Shown here piece by piece: positions 9,601 through 17,628 of a stretch of DNA of 64,000 nt. Under the pieces are notes generated by a model that was not told the DNA's origin, did not search any database, and worked only from the letters and a program-made list of their open reading frames with translations. The stretch is from a virus. How positions within the stretch are numbered: position 1 is the stretch's first letter; each line of letters starts with the position of its first letter. The position numbers and the translations under genes are program-made. The DNA lies in IMG/VR virus record IMGVR_UViG_3300021181_000006, positions 62,001 to 126,000 of that record; one strand, 5' to 3'.

Positions 9601-9795
9601 ATGCGCGCTTATCGTGTGATATATATCATCCTCCTCTTAAACTTACCAATAGCATTAGTGTTATTTGTACTGCATCCAGATCATCCAGGTGCTGCCATCG
9701 CTATGGTAGCAGCGGTATTCGTAGCTATTCTGATTCTCTTCATATTAAAGCATTATAAGGCATTTAAAGATGACCAAAGAGGAAAAGCGAGCTGA
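9601..9795 (+). CDS. Small inner-membrane protein, two TM helices
   Basis: 64 aa. Two hydrophobic segments (VIYIILLLNLPIALVLFVL and AAIAMVAAVFVAILILFIL) joined by a short HPDHPG turn, with a basic C-terminal tail. Good RBS AAGGAA. A phage membrane protein of unknown role; holin is possible but unsupported. Confidence 0.7.
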   Translation: MRAYRVIYIILLLNLPIALVLFVLHPDHPGAAIAMVAAVFVAILILFILKHYKAFKDDQRGKAS

Positions 9796-9925
9796 ATGGC
9801 TCGCGCTGAAGAAGCAAATCGCTTCTAAAACTTTATCGCGTCAAAAGGCTATTATGCAGTCATTCAACGGTGGACTTATCGATAGAATCCTCGATAGATC
9901 TGCTCTGGAACGTAGGGAAGCCTAA
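9770..9925 (+). CDS. Small hypothetical basic protein
   Basis: 51 aa (MTKEEKRAEWLALKKQ...), overlapping the membrane protein gene by 26 nt, ending just before a terminator. Highly charged, probably one long helix. Coding inferred from position and a clean frame. Confidence 0.6.
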   Translation: MTKEEKRAEWLALKKQIASKTLSRQKAIMQSFNGGLIDRILDRSALERREA

Positions 9926-9928
9926 AAT

Positions 9929-9965
9929 AATAGAAGATCATCACTTATGGTGATCTTCTATTAGG
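9929..9965 (+). terminator. Terminator hairpin
   Basis: Perfect 12-bp stem AATAGAAGATCA (9929-9940) / TGATCTTCTATT (9951-9962), directly after the small gene; the T run is weak. Confidence 0.65.
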
Positions 9966-9970
9966 TATTT

Positions 9971-10402
9971 ATGAAACAAGACATTAACGAAGCATATACA
10001 TGCGTTAATTATGCCTTAATTTATTACGATGATCCTAACTTTTTGTCTGCTAATAAAACCAATCTACGTAAAGCCCTAGAACATCTTAAAAAATGTCAGA
10101 ATACTATGTCGGTGTCCATCACGACAACAGGGCTCCTCAAACAGATTCGGGATATACTCGATCACGTAGAATTACATGGAAACCTCGGTTTAGCCGAAGC
10201 AGCAGTCATTGCACTCGATCAGCTCCGTGATACGATCATCAAAGAGAATCCAGGATACCGATGGAGTGAGATAGATGACTTTATTCGACAGGGTCAAAAG
10301 ATTATGGCCATCAAGGTCTATCGAGATATCCATGGTGCTGGACTATACGACTCAAAATTAGCAGTGGAAAAACGCGCAGAATACTTAAGAAAAACAATAT
10401 GA
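9971..10402 (+). CDS. Protein with ribosomal L7/L12 C-terminal-like domain
   Basis: 143 aa. The last ~40 residues (FIRQGQKIMAIKVYRDIHG then GLYDSKLAVE) follow the pattern of the L7/L12 C-terminal domain, GKKIxAIKxxRxxTGLGLKEAKxxVE, also used outside the ribosome as a protein-binding domain. The N-terminal ~95 residues are helical and unknown. Might bind translation factors or ClpS-like partners (inference). ATGA overlap with the nuclease gene. Confidence 0.65.
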   Translation: MKQDINEAYTCVNYALIYYDDPNFLSANKTNLRKALEHLKKCQNTMSVSITTTGLLKQIRDILDHVELHGNLGLAEAAVIALDQLRDTIIKENPGYRWSEIDDFIRQGQKIMAIKVYRDIHGAGLYDSKLAVEKRAEYLRKTI

Positions 10403-10803
10403 TCACTACATTTAAAGAATTAAGCCACGATTGGAAAGAAACTCAGTTCACTGAAGCGATCCGAGATGGGATCGCTTCAGTGGGTGGATATAGCTTGAAG
10501 CTCGGTGCGAGCCAGTTTATGGCTAAGGGAACTCCAGATACCATTTATTTTTTAGCTGGCGTTACTTTCTTAATTGAGAGTAAAGTCCATCCATTCAAAG
10601 TATCAGCTATTCAGGTAGAACAACTAAGACGGATACGTGCTGGCACCGGGTGCGCTTGGGCAGCTACATTACGTCCACTTGATGGAGTCATGACTGTCGT
10701 CCTCGATGATGGATGGCAATTTACTTCATTAGAAAACATGGTGAAACACTGTGTGAATATCGCTAAAATACAAGCGAGGGATCGTGAGCTTAGACACGTT
10801 TAG
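10399..10803 (+). CDS. VRR-NUC / PD-(D/E)XK nuclease
   Basis: 134 aa. KGTPDTIYFL...TFLIESKV followed by FKVSAIQVEQLRRIRAGTG is the VRR-NUC pattern: PD, then E-x-K, then a Gln helix. Free-standing phage VRR-NUC proteins of this length are structure-specific nucleases or Holliday-junction resolvase-like enzymes. Sits between replication genes, consistent with recombination or repair. Confidence 0.75.
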   Translation: MITTFKELSHDWKETQFTEAIRDGIASVGGYSLKLGASQFMAKGTPDTIYFLAGVTFLIESKVHPFKVSAIQVEQLRRIRAGTGCAWAATLRPLDGVMTVVLDDGWQFTSLENMVKHCVNIAKIQARDRELRHV

Positions 10804-11443
10804 TAACGACGGGGACGTTTTTAATACCCCTCCTACATTTATTAAAACCATTCAAAATGAAAAGCATCTCCGCGATCTCCAGTCACAATATAATGGTAAT
10901 CCAACTGGGAAGCCTGAATGTCCATATCGTCGCGGTCCATGGATATCAACGTATCGTGGATTAAACGCTATGATGACCAGCGGTCATGTGGATAGCTACT
11001 GTACCTATTATGATCGTGAATGTACTGGTACTCAACTCAAAGCGCATCATTGCCGTATCTGTGCACGTAATGCAGAGGTGAATGGATATTGTCGTCTTTG
11101 TAATTTCTGTATGAATGATGATATCTTTGAACGTAAGAACCAGTTTGTGACCTTCAGTACTCGAATTAGTAATCTTACCAGACTGATAGGTTATCAGGCC
11201 TATGTAACCGCATTGAGGACGCATCGGGAAGATCTTCTGACGCGGTTTTTAGTTTCTCTGGAAACAAAATACCGTGTACATTTCTTCATCACTCCGAAAA
11301 CATTCTCAACGATGCTTGTTATCTTCACTGATTCATCTTTTAATCCTGAAACCAGTTGGACACCCGTATGGAGAAAGTTTATCCGAGATGTCGTAAACCC
11401 ATCAATTTTAGAAAAAAACACATGGACATTGCCCGTTTCATAG
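10784..11443 (+). CDS. Cys-rich zinc-binding hypothetical protein
   Basis: 219 aa from a GTG start after AAGCGAGGGA, overlapping the nuclease by 20 nt. A cysteine/histidine cluster at ~73-110 (CTYYDREC, HHCRICARN, YCRLCNFC) looks like one or two zinc sites. C-terminal ~90 residues are unknown. First of the zinc-protein run 10784-12844. Confidence 0.65.
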   Translation: MSLDTFSNDGDVFNTPPTFIKTIQNEKHLRDLQSQYNGNPTGKPECPYRRGPWISTYRGLNAMMTSGHVDSYCTYYDRECTGTQLKAHHCRICARNAEVNGYCRLCNFCMNDDIFERKNQFVTFSTRISNLTRLIGYQAYVTALRTHREDLLTRFLVSLETKYRVHFFITPKTFSTMLVIFTDSSFNPETSWTPVWRKFIRDVVNPSILEKNTWTLPVS

Positions 11444-11835
11444 CTCGTATGGAGCGGGCTCCTGTCTTTTATCGACAGGATGTTGATGGCATGAATGATG
11501 TTTATGATCTTAAAAAAGAATGTCTAGACTTTGAAAAAGATTTTGGATGCCTACCTACCGGTCATATATCCCATTATGATTATAATTATAGCAGTAGTAA
11601 TCAATTGCGCGACATCAAGCAATACATGAAAATCTGGATTATAGCTTTTGATGTGAGTAGCTATCTCTATCATGCTGACACTCCTGGTGGAGAACGTTAT
11701 TGCTGGAGTTGTAATACAAGATATAAGAGTACTGAAGAAAACGACTTTAAATACCAACTCCATCTACCACGTCATTGTTATACGTGTGAAAATAGGACGA
11801 TTCGACTGAGGACATATATCAATGCCAACGAGTAG
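11422..11835 (+). CDS. Hypothetical protein with CxxC zinc knuckle
   Basis: 137 aa from ATG 11422 (MDIARFIARMERAP); ATG 11356 and 11449 are alternatives. C-terminal CWSCNTRY...HCYTCENR looks like a zinc ribbon. Overlaps both neighbours by 14-22 nt, so translationally linked. Confidence 0.6.
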   Translation: MDIARFIARMERAPVFYRQDVDGMNDVYDLKKECLDFEKDFGCLPTGHISHYDYNYSSSNQLRDIKQYMKIWIIAFDVSSYLYHADTPGGERYCWSCNTRYKSTEENDFKYQLHLPRHCYTCENRTIRLRTYINANE

Positions 11836-12046
11836 AGAGCGACTCAGCTATTTATGTAATAAGTATAATACTGCATGGTCTATTGATTTTCATACACATT
11901 TAAACGCACATCTACCATACTGTTTTTTCTGTAAACAACCTTATGATGCTGTCGAAATGGCATTAAATCTTTCCCCACAATGTGATTGTCCTCAGATCCA
12001 TGAGGCTATTGCAGAAGTTACGGAGATGACATATGGATCTCACTGA
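11822..12046 (+). CDS. Small zinc-ribbon protein, family 1
   Basis: 74 aa. CFFCKQPYDAVEMALNLSPQ then CDC: a CxxC...CxC pattern shared with the genes at 12033 and 12614, which also begin with a helix ending around a Y-x-x-x. Tandem paralogue; function unknown. Confidence 0.65.
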   Translation: MPTSRERLSYLCNKYNTAWSIDFHTHLNAHLPYCFFCKQPYDAVEMALNLSPQCDCPQIHEAIAEVTEMTYGSH

Positions 12047-12287
12047 ACGTCATGCACGATATCATGCAATTCGAAAAAGATATTATCCAAATAGTATTGT
12101 AGCTATATTCGATTTATTAAATAGGGAATTTAAGGAGACACAATGCTGTCCATTCTGTGAAAAAGAATCTCATAGTATCTATAAAGACTTAAATATTCCT
12201 CTGTATTGTGACTGTAAAAAGTATAGAGCATTATGTAGTGATGTAGCATTTTTTAAGGATCCATTCCATGCAGTGCCCCAAATGTGA
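12033..12287 (+). CDS. Small zinc-ribbon protein, family 1
   Basis: 84 aa. CCPFCEKES...DLNIPLYCDCKKY. Paralogue of 11822 and 12614 with the same CPxC, D-L-[NS]-I-P and CDC spacing. Overlaps its neighbours by 14 and 20 nt. Confidence 0.65.
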   Translation: MDLTERHARYHAIRKRYYPNSIVAIFDLLNREFKETQCCPFCEKESHSIYKDLNIPLYCDCKKYRALCSDVAFFKDPFHAVPQM

Positions 12288-12450
12288 TCAGGAACTGCCT
12301 GAAGAAGATATCATGAAAGCGAATCTTGGATTAGACTGTAGTAGCTGTAATAGGATGAGAGTAACTCATATCATGGCGCGTCTTATGTCGGGAGCTGATA
12401 TGGTGTTTCCATCAAAATTATTTGACCGTGAATGTGATAAACCTTCATGA
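12268..12450 (+). CDS. Small zinc-ribbon protein, family 2
   Basis: 60 aa. CPKCDQELPEEDIMKANLGL then DCSSC: two CxxC knuckles. Closely related to the next gene. ATGA junction at 12447-12450. Confidence 0.65.
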   Translation: MQCPKCDQELPEEDIMKANLGLDCSSCNRMRVTHIMARLMSGADMVFPSKLFDRECDKPS

Positions 12451-12617
12451 TTACCTGCCCTAAATGCGGATGGGATCAAGTGCCTGATGAGGAACAGCTC
12501 CATATAGATTTAGGTTTAGACTGTAGTACATGTTTTATTCATAAGTTTATAAGCCATACCATGCGTGAAAAAACCTGTATTGAGCAAATATTCCCTAGCC
12601 TACGAGTAGATCCATGA
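12447..12617 (+). CDS. Small zinc-ribbon protein, family 2
   Basis: 56 aa, MITCPKCGWDQVPDEEQLHI then DLGLDCSTC; clear paralogue of the gene at 12268. Linked to both neighbours by 4-nt ATGA overlaps. Confidence 0.65.
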   Translation: MITCPKCGWDQVPDEEQLHIDLGLDCSTCFIHKFISHTMREKTCIEQIFPSLRVDP

Positions 12618-12844
12618 CTACGGTTGAAGAACTCTATGCCATCCAGAAAAAATACTGGAATCATGATATACAATTTGTCTATGACATAGTCGTTTTGGAT
12701 GGAGATACGAATGGGCAATGTCCATTATGTAACCTCTATCAAGATCCACTATTACAAGATTTATCTATACCATTTAGTTGTGATTGTGATAAGTTTCAAG
12801 AACTAGAAAAAGATCTTGCTATAATTAAATCATTTTATCCATGA
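12614..12844 (+). CDS. Small zinc-ribbon protein, family 1
   Basis: 76 aa. CPLCNLYQDPLLQDLSIPFS then CDCDKF; third member of the CPxC...DLSIP...CDC family. Overlaps the SNF2-like helicase start by 4 nt. Confidence 0.65.
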   Translation: MTTVEELYAIQKKYWNHDIQFVYDIVVLDGDTNGQCPLCNLYQDPLLQDLSIPFSCDCDKFQELEKDLAIIKSFYP

Positions 12845-14229
12845 ATACTCTCTATCCCTATCAAGAAACCACCGTCCAGCAACTCATGCAGTGGCAGTCC
12901 AGTGGACTCATAGCTGACTGCGGAACTGGTAAATGTGCCATGCTCTTAAACTTGTTCCTGCGGAAGAAGTTGAAGAAACTACTTATTATTTGTCCTCGAT
13001 CTGTCATGGAGTCCGCATGGGGTGACGATATACCAAAGTTCGCACCACATCTGACTTTTCAGATGGTATGGCATGCGAATATGGCGAAACGTAAGCTCTT
13101 GTTAGCTCAACCAGCAGATATATATATTATAAATTACCAAGCTGTTGGTAAATGCTTTAATGAACTCGTAGCTAAGCAATTCGATATGTGCATTCTCGAT
13201 GAATCTACTTTTATTAAGAATCCCACGTCGCATCGCTGCAAAGATGTATTAAAACTCCGAAAGTATATACCTTCACGGCATATCGCCACCGGAACTCCAG
13301 GACATGAGCCGTTGCATTACTGGAGTCAGTGGTCATTTATCCATGATACACCGTTCTTAGGGTGTAGATCATGGTATGACTTCCGTAAAAAGTTTTATTA
13401 TGAGATCCCTTTACCGACTGGCATATCATTATGGAAGTTTAATGCTAATTATACACATATGCTTAATGATGCTTTGTATACCAATAGCATCCGTCTTTTC
13501 AAAGCAGAGTGTCAAAAATACCTACCTGCGCGTAACTTTATCAGACGGTACATCGATCTTCCACCCAGTGCGAGATCTATCTATAAGCAAATGGAAAAAG
13601 AGTCCGTTGCTGATATTCCTGGTAACGATGATAAACTGGCTGCCTTCTTCGAAACGACCCGTCGAGGCAAACTTCGCCAAATGGCAAACGGATATGTCAT
13701 ACGAGATGACAGGGGGTATGCTAGGACCGTACATAATATACACACAAGTAAACTCGAAGAATGTCGTGATATCATTGATAACGTTTTAGAGCCAGAAGAA
13801 TCTGTGATCATCTGGTCGAACTTTGTTGAGGAGATACGCCAGTTAGAAAAAGAACTCGGTTATCCATCGATCTGTGGTGGTACGAAGAATGCTAATCAGT
13901 TAATCGCTGATTTCAAAGCAGGAAAGCTAAAAGGTATCATTGCACATCCAGCTTCTGTAGCACATGGAATCACCTGGACAACCTGTCATAACTCTATATA
14001 TTTCGGGCTACCAGAGGATACCGAGTTATTTTGCCAATCTCTTGACAGAACGCACCGTAACGGTCAGATCTATCCTTGTAACTATTTTCTTATACTCGCT
14101 AGAAAAACTATAGACGAAGACATATGGAAGGATCATGAACGTAAGAAGATACGAGAGCTCACTATCAGCTCAGACTCTACGTTTAAGAAACTTATGTTGC
14201 AACGTCTTATCACCCTGAACATGATTTAG
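12841..14229 (+). CDS. SNF2-like DEAD/DEAH helicase-ATPase
   Basis: 462 aa. Motif I ADCGTGKC (25-32), motif II LDEST (119-123), motif III ATGTPG, and in the second RecA lobe VIIWSNF, and QSLDRTHRNGQ (motif VI). This is the compact SNF2/RapA-type core found in several phages, a double-strand DNA translocase used in replication, recombination or transcription. No extra nuclease or zinc domain is fused. Confidence 0.88.
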   Translation: MNTLYPYQETTVQQLMQWQSSGLIADCGTGKCAMLLNLFLRKKLKKLLIICPRSVMESAWGDDIPKFAPHLTFQMVWHANMAKRKLLLAQPADIYIINYQAVGKCFNELVAKQFDMCILDESTFIKNPTSHRCKDVLKLRKYIPSRHIATGTPGHEPLHYWSQWSFIHDTPFLGCRSWYDFRKKFYYEIPLPTGISLWKFNANYTHMLNDALYTNSIRLFKAECQKYLPARNFIRRYIDLPPSARSIYKQMEKESVADIPGNDDKLAAFFETTRRGKLRQMANGYVIRDDRGYARTVHNIHTSKLEECRDIIDNVLEPEESVIIWSNFVEEIRQLEKELGYPSICGGTKNANQLIADFKAGKLKGIIAHPASVAHGITWTTCHNSIYFGLPEDTELFCQSLDRTHRNGQIYPCNYFLILARKTIDEDIWKDHERKKIRELTISSDSTFKKLMLQRLITLNMI

Positions 14230-14240
14230 GTATAATATGC
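14229..14240 (+). promoter_or_regulatory. GGTATAA promoter box at gene start
   Basis: TTAGGTATAATATGCC spans the stop of the SNF2-like gene and the ATG at 14237. If it is a -10 element, the transcript would begin at or inside the next gene (leaderless), or the box serves a later start. Confidence 0.45.
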
Positions 14241-14848
14241 CAGTACAGCAACTGAATGAAAATACTCTATCGGCACCTGTGGTGTTTGCCAAAGGTGTTG
14301 ATAGTCCATTACCTCCAGTACGACGTGGAAGGCCACCGAAGGCTAAGGATACAGTAGCTCTCAAGCAACCTGAGGTAGCTGAAACGATTGCGCCACCTCC
14401 TCGGAAGATTAAGCAAGGGGTGAGAGAACAACAGCCAGTCATACAACAGGCTCCTCCTGAGCCCGTTGAAGAACTCAATGATAAGACTGATCCTGAGATA
14501 GATATGGCAGCTATGCTGCTAGATGAAGCGAATGCCGATATGTCAGATAATCAATCCAAAGATGATGGCCAGGCCCTGACAAACGAACAACCAGAATCAT
14601 TTAGTATCGATCAAGTCTATCATGACATCTTCACTGGTGAACTTCGTGAGACGACCAAACAACTGCTTATTCATTCAGTCGAGGGTAAGTCTATCCTCGA
14701 TGAGATTAATAGCGAAAACTATAGTCATTGGGAAAAAGAATGTCTGACACAACTTCGACAAGCAGTGGGCCAGTACCAGGGGAAACTCATTCTGGAGATC
14801 AAGATAACCCAGCAGCCAACCCATTTACTCGTCGAAGTCCAGAAGTAG
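14237..14848 (+). CDS. Disordered protein with AT-hook-like motif
   Basis: 203 aa. VRRGRPPKAK at ~29-38 is a near-canonical AT-hook (minor-groove DNA binder). Residues 40-115 are Pro/Glu-rich and low complexity; the C-terminal ~80 residues look folded. Overlaps the sigma factor gene by 109 nt in another frame, suggesting coupled production of a DNA-binding accessory with the sigma factor (inference). Confidence 0.7.
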   Translation: MPVQQLNENTLSAPVVFAKGVDSPLPPVRRGRPPKAKDTVALKQPEVAETIAPPPRKIKQGVREQQPVIQQAPPEPVEELNDKTDPEIDMAAMLLDEANADMSDNQSKDDGQALTNEQPESFSIDQVYHDIFTGELRETTKQLLIHSVEGKSILDEINSENYSHWEKECLTQLRQAVGQYQGKLILEIKITQQPTHLLVEVQK

Positions 14849-15534
14849 TCGATCAGTCTAAGATATCTCTCGATATTTTAGATTTATCGACTATTCCTCG
14901 TATTGAGGATATCCCTGCTGCCGAACCTTTCATTGTGCATGACCGTGCACCTGAGGTAGACGCAAAGGGACAGATTCGTGTATTATCACGTGATGAAGAG
15001 CGTGCCCTCATTGCTAAAGCACTGACCGGCGACAAGAATGCACGGAATAAGATTGTTGAACACAATTTGAGGCTTGTAGCCTATGTCGCAAAGTCGTATG
15101 CACGCGATCAGGAGATGTTTAACGAACTCTACGCTGAAGGATATCACGTCCTCTTTCATGCCATAGACCGCTTTGATCTCTCCATGGAGACAAAGTTCTC
15201 AACCTATGGTACCTGGTGGATTCGACAGGCGATGTCGAAGTACCTCCATATGAAGCATGGTAATGGATCGGTCTATGATATTGATATGGAATCGCCAGTG
15301 AACAAAGAGAATTACGAGAATAACGAGGTGACTCGTTTGATTCGTGATTGTCTGTATTTATTAACAGACCGCGAGTCTGATATTATTAAACGTCGCTTTG
15401 GAATCGACTGCTCTGAGGAAACTCTTGATGAGATCGGTAAGGACTACGGCTTATCGAAGGAACGTATCAGACAGATCCAAGAGAAAGCGCTTGAGAAGTT
15501 AAAGCCTATTTTACAAACCTCATTTATGGCGTAA
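14740..15534 (+). CDS. Sigma-70 family RNA polymerase sigma factor
   Basis: 264 aa from ATG 14740. Region 2: NRIVEHNLRLV-like KIVEHNLRLVAYVAKSY, then FNELYAEGYHVLFHAIDRFD and FSTYGTWWIRQAM (regions 2.1-2.4). Region 4: LLTDRESDIIKRRFG, ETLDEIGKDYGLSKERIRQ, QEKALEKLK. Region 1.1 is replaced by a ~70-residue unrelated N-terminus and region 3 is very short. It should direct host RNA polymerase to phage promoters; the GGTATAA box is a candidate target (inference). Confidence 0.92.
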   Translation: MSDTTSTSSGPVPGETHSGDQDNPAANPFTRRSPEVVDQSKISLDILDLSTIPRIEDIPAAEPFIVHDRAPEVDAKGQIRVLSRDEERALIAKALTGDKNARNKIVEHNLRLVAYVAKSYARDQEMFNELYAEGYHVLFHAIDRFDLSMETKFSTYGTWWIRQAMSKYLHMKHGNGSVYDIDMESPVNKENYENNEVTRLIRDCLYLLTDRESDIIKRRFGIDCSEETLDEIGKDYGLSKERIRQIQEKALEKLKPILQTSFMA

Positions 15535-16097
15535 TGAAATACCACAACATCCTGAATTACAGGTATAAACTTCATAGCATTATTAAAGAAAGCTATACTC
15601 AGTATTATTATCCATGCAAATGGGACGATCATACGACCATAGCACATTACAGCGTTTCTGATATCCAGGCATGGATTCTACGTGAGGCTATTCATCTACG
15701 TATTATTCTTAAGACTTATTTAGATTCTCACCAACTACCGTTTCATCTAGGTCTTATGAATAATAGTGATAACCTGCATACAGAGTGGTTATTTAATAAT
15801 ACTGCATTAAAGATCTCTTTACATAAAAATATGTATCGATTTAATAAAATGCACTATGAATATGGTTTATACTCTAATTTACACATCGGTAGTTCTGTAA
15901 GTGCTAGAGTGATTTTAGATATAACTCGCTATGTGAATAATATGATCGAGACTCCATTACATAACATGCTCTATGATCTCATCGAACAGAGATATCTCAT
16001 GTATCTTTATCAGTACTGTTATGAAAATAATGACGATAGAACTCATTTTATTGATGATATTATGCATAAGCGTCGGAGTAATCTTGCGTTATCATAA
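15534..16097 (+). CDS. Hypothetical protein, paralogue of the next gene
   Basis: 187 aa, TAATG junction with the sigma gene. MKYHNILNYRYKLHSI...YSVSDIQAWILREAIHLRIIL aligns with the next product (RYHNLYLKKYHLKQL...YDDYQIQSWITCASINMRILL). Rich in His, Tyr and Asn; no known family. A GGTATAA-N3-TCATA sequence lies inside it at 15563. Confidence 0.7.
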   Translation: MKYHNILNYRYKLHSIIKESYTQYYYPCKWDDHTTIAHYSVSDIQAWILREAIHLRIILKTYLDSHQLPFHLGLMNNSDNLHTEWLFNNTALKISLHKNMYRFNKMHYEYGLYSNLHIGSSVSARVILDITRYVNNMIETPLHNMLYDLIEQRYLMYLYQYCYENNDDRTHFIDDIMHKRRSNLALS

Positions 16098-16653
16098 TCT
16101 CTACCTCAAAAAATATCATCTGAAACAACTCTGTGATAGTACCTATGGCGATAAACGCGTCGTCACGTATCCTCTCAATCATACTGATATTATACAGTAT
16201 GATGATTATCAAATACAATCATGGATTACCTGTGCATCTATTAATATGAGGATCTTATTAGATAAAACTTTAAAACATCTGTCTTTTCTCAACCATTTAA
16301 ACATAGCTCATAAATCACGACAAAAACATCATTTAGATGATGTGACTTATATCAGCACAGGATATCAGGAAGACATCCAGCAGGAACTTACCTTGCATAT
16401 AGAGGTCATAGCAGGACCATTCCATAGTCATATTGAGTCGGTATGGATGAGAAATAAGAATGATACTATTGTTTTTAAAAGTATAAAAAATAATAATTGG
16501 TTGATATGTACATTAGTAGAATCGTATTACAATATGATATTCGCGTATAATGCGCGTGATATGAATATTAAACTGCCATCATTAATCATGAATCATATGC
16601 AAATGTATGCGTGGCAGAATATGGATAATATCTTAAATTCGCAAATAGACTAG
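16084..16653 (+). CDS. Hypothetical protein, paralogue of the preceding gene
   Basis: 190 aa if started at TTG 16084, which sits 5 nt after GGAG (16075-16078) and lines up with the start of its paralogue (MRYHNLYLKK). ATG 16054 or 15973 would add hydrophobic residues inside the upstream gene. Function unknown. Confidence 0.6.
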   Translation: MRYHNLYLKKYHLKQLCDSTYGDKRVVTYPLNHTDIIQYDDYQIQSWITCASINMRILLDKTLKHLSFLNHLNIAHKSRQKHHLDDVTYISTGYQEDIQQELTLHIEVIAGPFHSHIESVWMRNKNDTIVFKSIKNNNWLICTLVESYYNMIFAYNARDMNIKLPSLIMNHMQMYAWQNMDNILNSQID

Positions 16654-16660
16654 ATTATTT

Positions 16661-16676
16661 GGTATAAATCTCATAC
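16661..16676 (+). promoter_or_regulatory. GGTATAA promoter box
   Basis: TTTGGTATAAATCTCATACAG, 27 nt before ATG 16688 with AGGAGG in between. A clear copy of the GGTATAA-N3-TCATA pattern. Confidence 0.7.
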
Positions 16677-16687
16677 AGGAGGTTTCC

Positions 16688-17005
16688 ATGAAGTTGGAAA
16701 AAACTCCACTGGTAGTCCTTGTTTCCCTGCTCCGCTATGGCAGGGTGACTGATAGACAAATCCATGGAATGATCGAAGGCGGTGATCGTGCAGTATCCGC
16801 TGCGAAAACAAAACTATTAGAATTACCTGGTATTTATAGTGTGAGTGGTGATTTAGCCACCTATAACTACCTGAGTACCAATAGAATTTTTACATTCCGA
16901 GACGGAAATAATAAAGCAATATCTCTTAGGGATGTGAAGCATCGGGCTGTTCCTACAGTGCATGTCCCCACTGACTTAGCTGCGATGCAGGAGTTCTTTG
17001 CGTGA
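16688..17005 (+). CDS. Hypothetical protein, possible winged-helix
   Basis: 105 aa with a strong AGGAGG RBS and its own promoter box. VSLLRYGRVTDRQIHGMIEG and the following helix/strand order suggest a winged-helix fold (weak). Overlaps the dNMP kinase start (GTGA). Confidence 0.6.
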   Translation: MKLEKTPLVVLVSLLRYGRVTDRQIHGMIEGGDRAVSAAKTKLLELPGIYSVSGDLATYNYLSTNRIFTFRDGNNKAISLRDVKHRAVPTVHVPTDLAAMQEFFA

Positions 17006-17625
17006 TTGTTGGTATTGGTCATAAAAAGCAGCATGGTAAATCCACTGCTGCAGCTATCATCCAGTCATATCTGCAAAAGAACGGCTACCCGTGTGTAGTC
17101 GATTCTTTTGCAGAAGGTCTGAAGCGAGTTCTGCTAGAACTCTTCCCGAAGCAATTACAATATCGTCATCTGTATGGCACAGATGCTGATAAAAATGAAC
17201 GCTTACCGGATATACGTATTCCGAACTTAAAAGCTGGCGAGTTCGTATGTGGTCGTACTTTGATGCAACACTTCGGAACCGAAGTGTGTCGCAGTATGTA
17301 TGATAAAATTTGGTGCACACAGTTAGCTAATCGAGCTGCTCAGCAGCCTGGTAAAGTGACTATTACGGCTGATGTACGGTTTCCAAATGAAGTAGAGACG
17401 ATTTTAGGGCATAATGGTATTGTTCTGAAGATCCAACGTCCTGTTGAACCTTCAGGCAACGATACACATCCATCCGAAACTGCTTTAGATGGTTTTACAG
17501 GCTGGAGTCATGTCGTTGTGAATGATGGCGATATGTCTGCCTTAGAATCAAAAATTATTAGCATCTGTGATTCCATCATCATCCCCAAACTTGATGTTGA
17601 AAGAAATAACATCAAAAGGTTTTAA
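17002..17625 (+). CDS. Deoxynucleoside monophosphate kinase-like
   Basis: 207 aa from GTG. P-loop GHKKQHGKST (6-15), then SFAEGLKRVLLELF, and RTLMQHFGTEVCRSMYDKIW and TITADVRFPNEVETI, matching phage dNMP kinases (T4 gp1-like), which phosphorylate dNMPs to dNDPs. Works with dUTPase and ribonucleotide reductase to supply dNTPs. Confidence 0.85.
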   Translation: MIVGIGHKKQHGKSTAAAIIQSYLQKNGYPCVVDSFAEGLKRVLLELFPKQLQYRHLYGTDADKNERLPDIRIPNLKAGEFVCGRTLMQHFGTEVCRSMYDKIWCTQLANRAAQQPGKVTITADVRFPNEVETILGHNGIVLKIQRPVEPSGNDTHPSETALDGFTGWSHVVVNDGDMSALESKIISICDSIIIPKLDVERNNIKRF

Positions 17626-17628
17626 TAC

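Noticed and set aside
9601-9925. Holin/lysis cassette
   Set aside because: Small TM protein present but no endolysin or spanin next to it.
15563-15580. GGTATAA-N3-TCATA sequence inside the 15534 gene
   Set aside because: Matches the promoter pattern well but lies 30 nt inside a gene with a good coupled start; kept only as a note.
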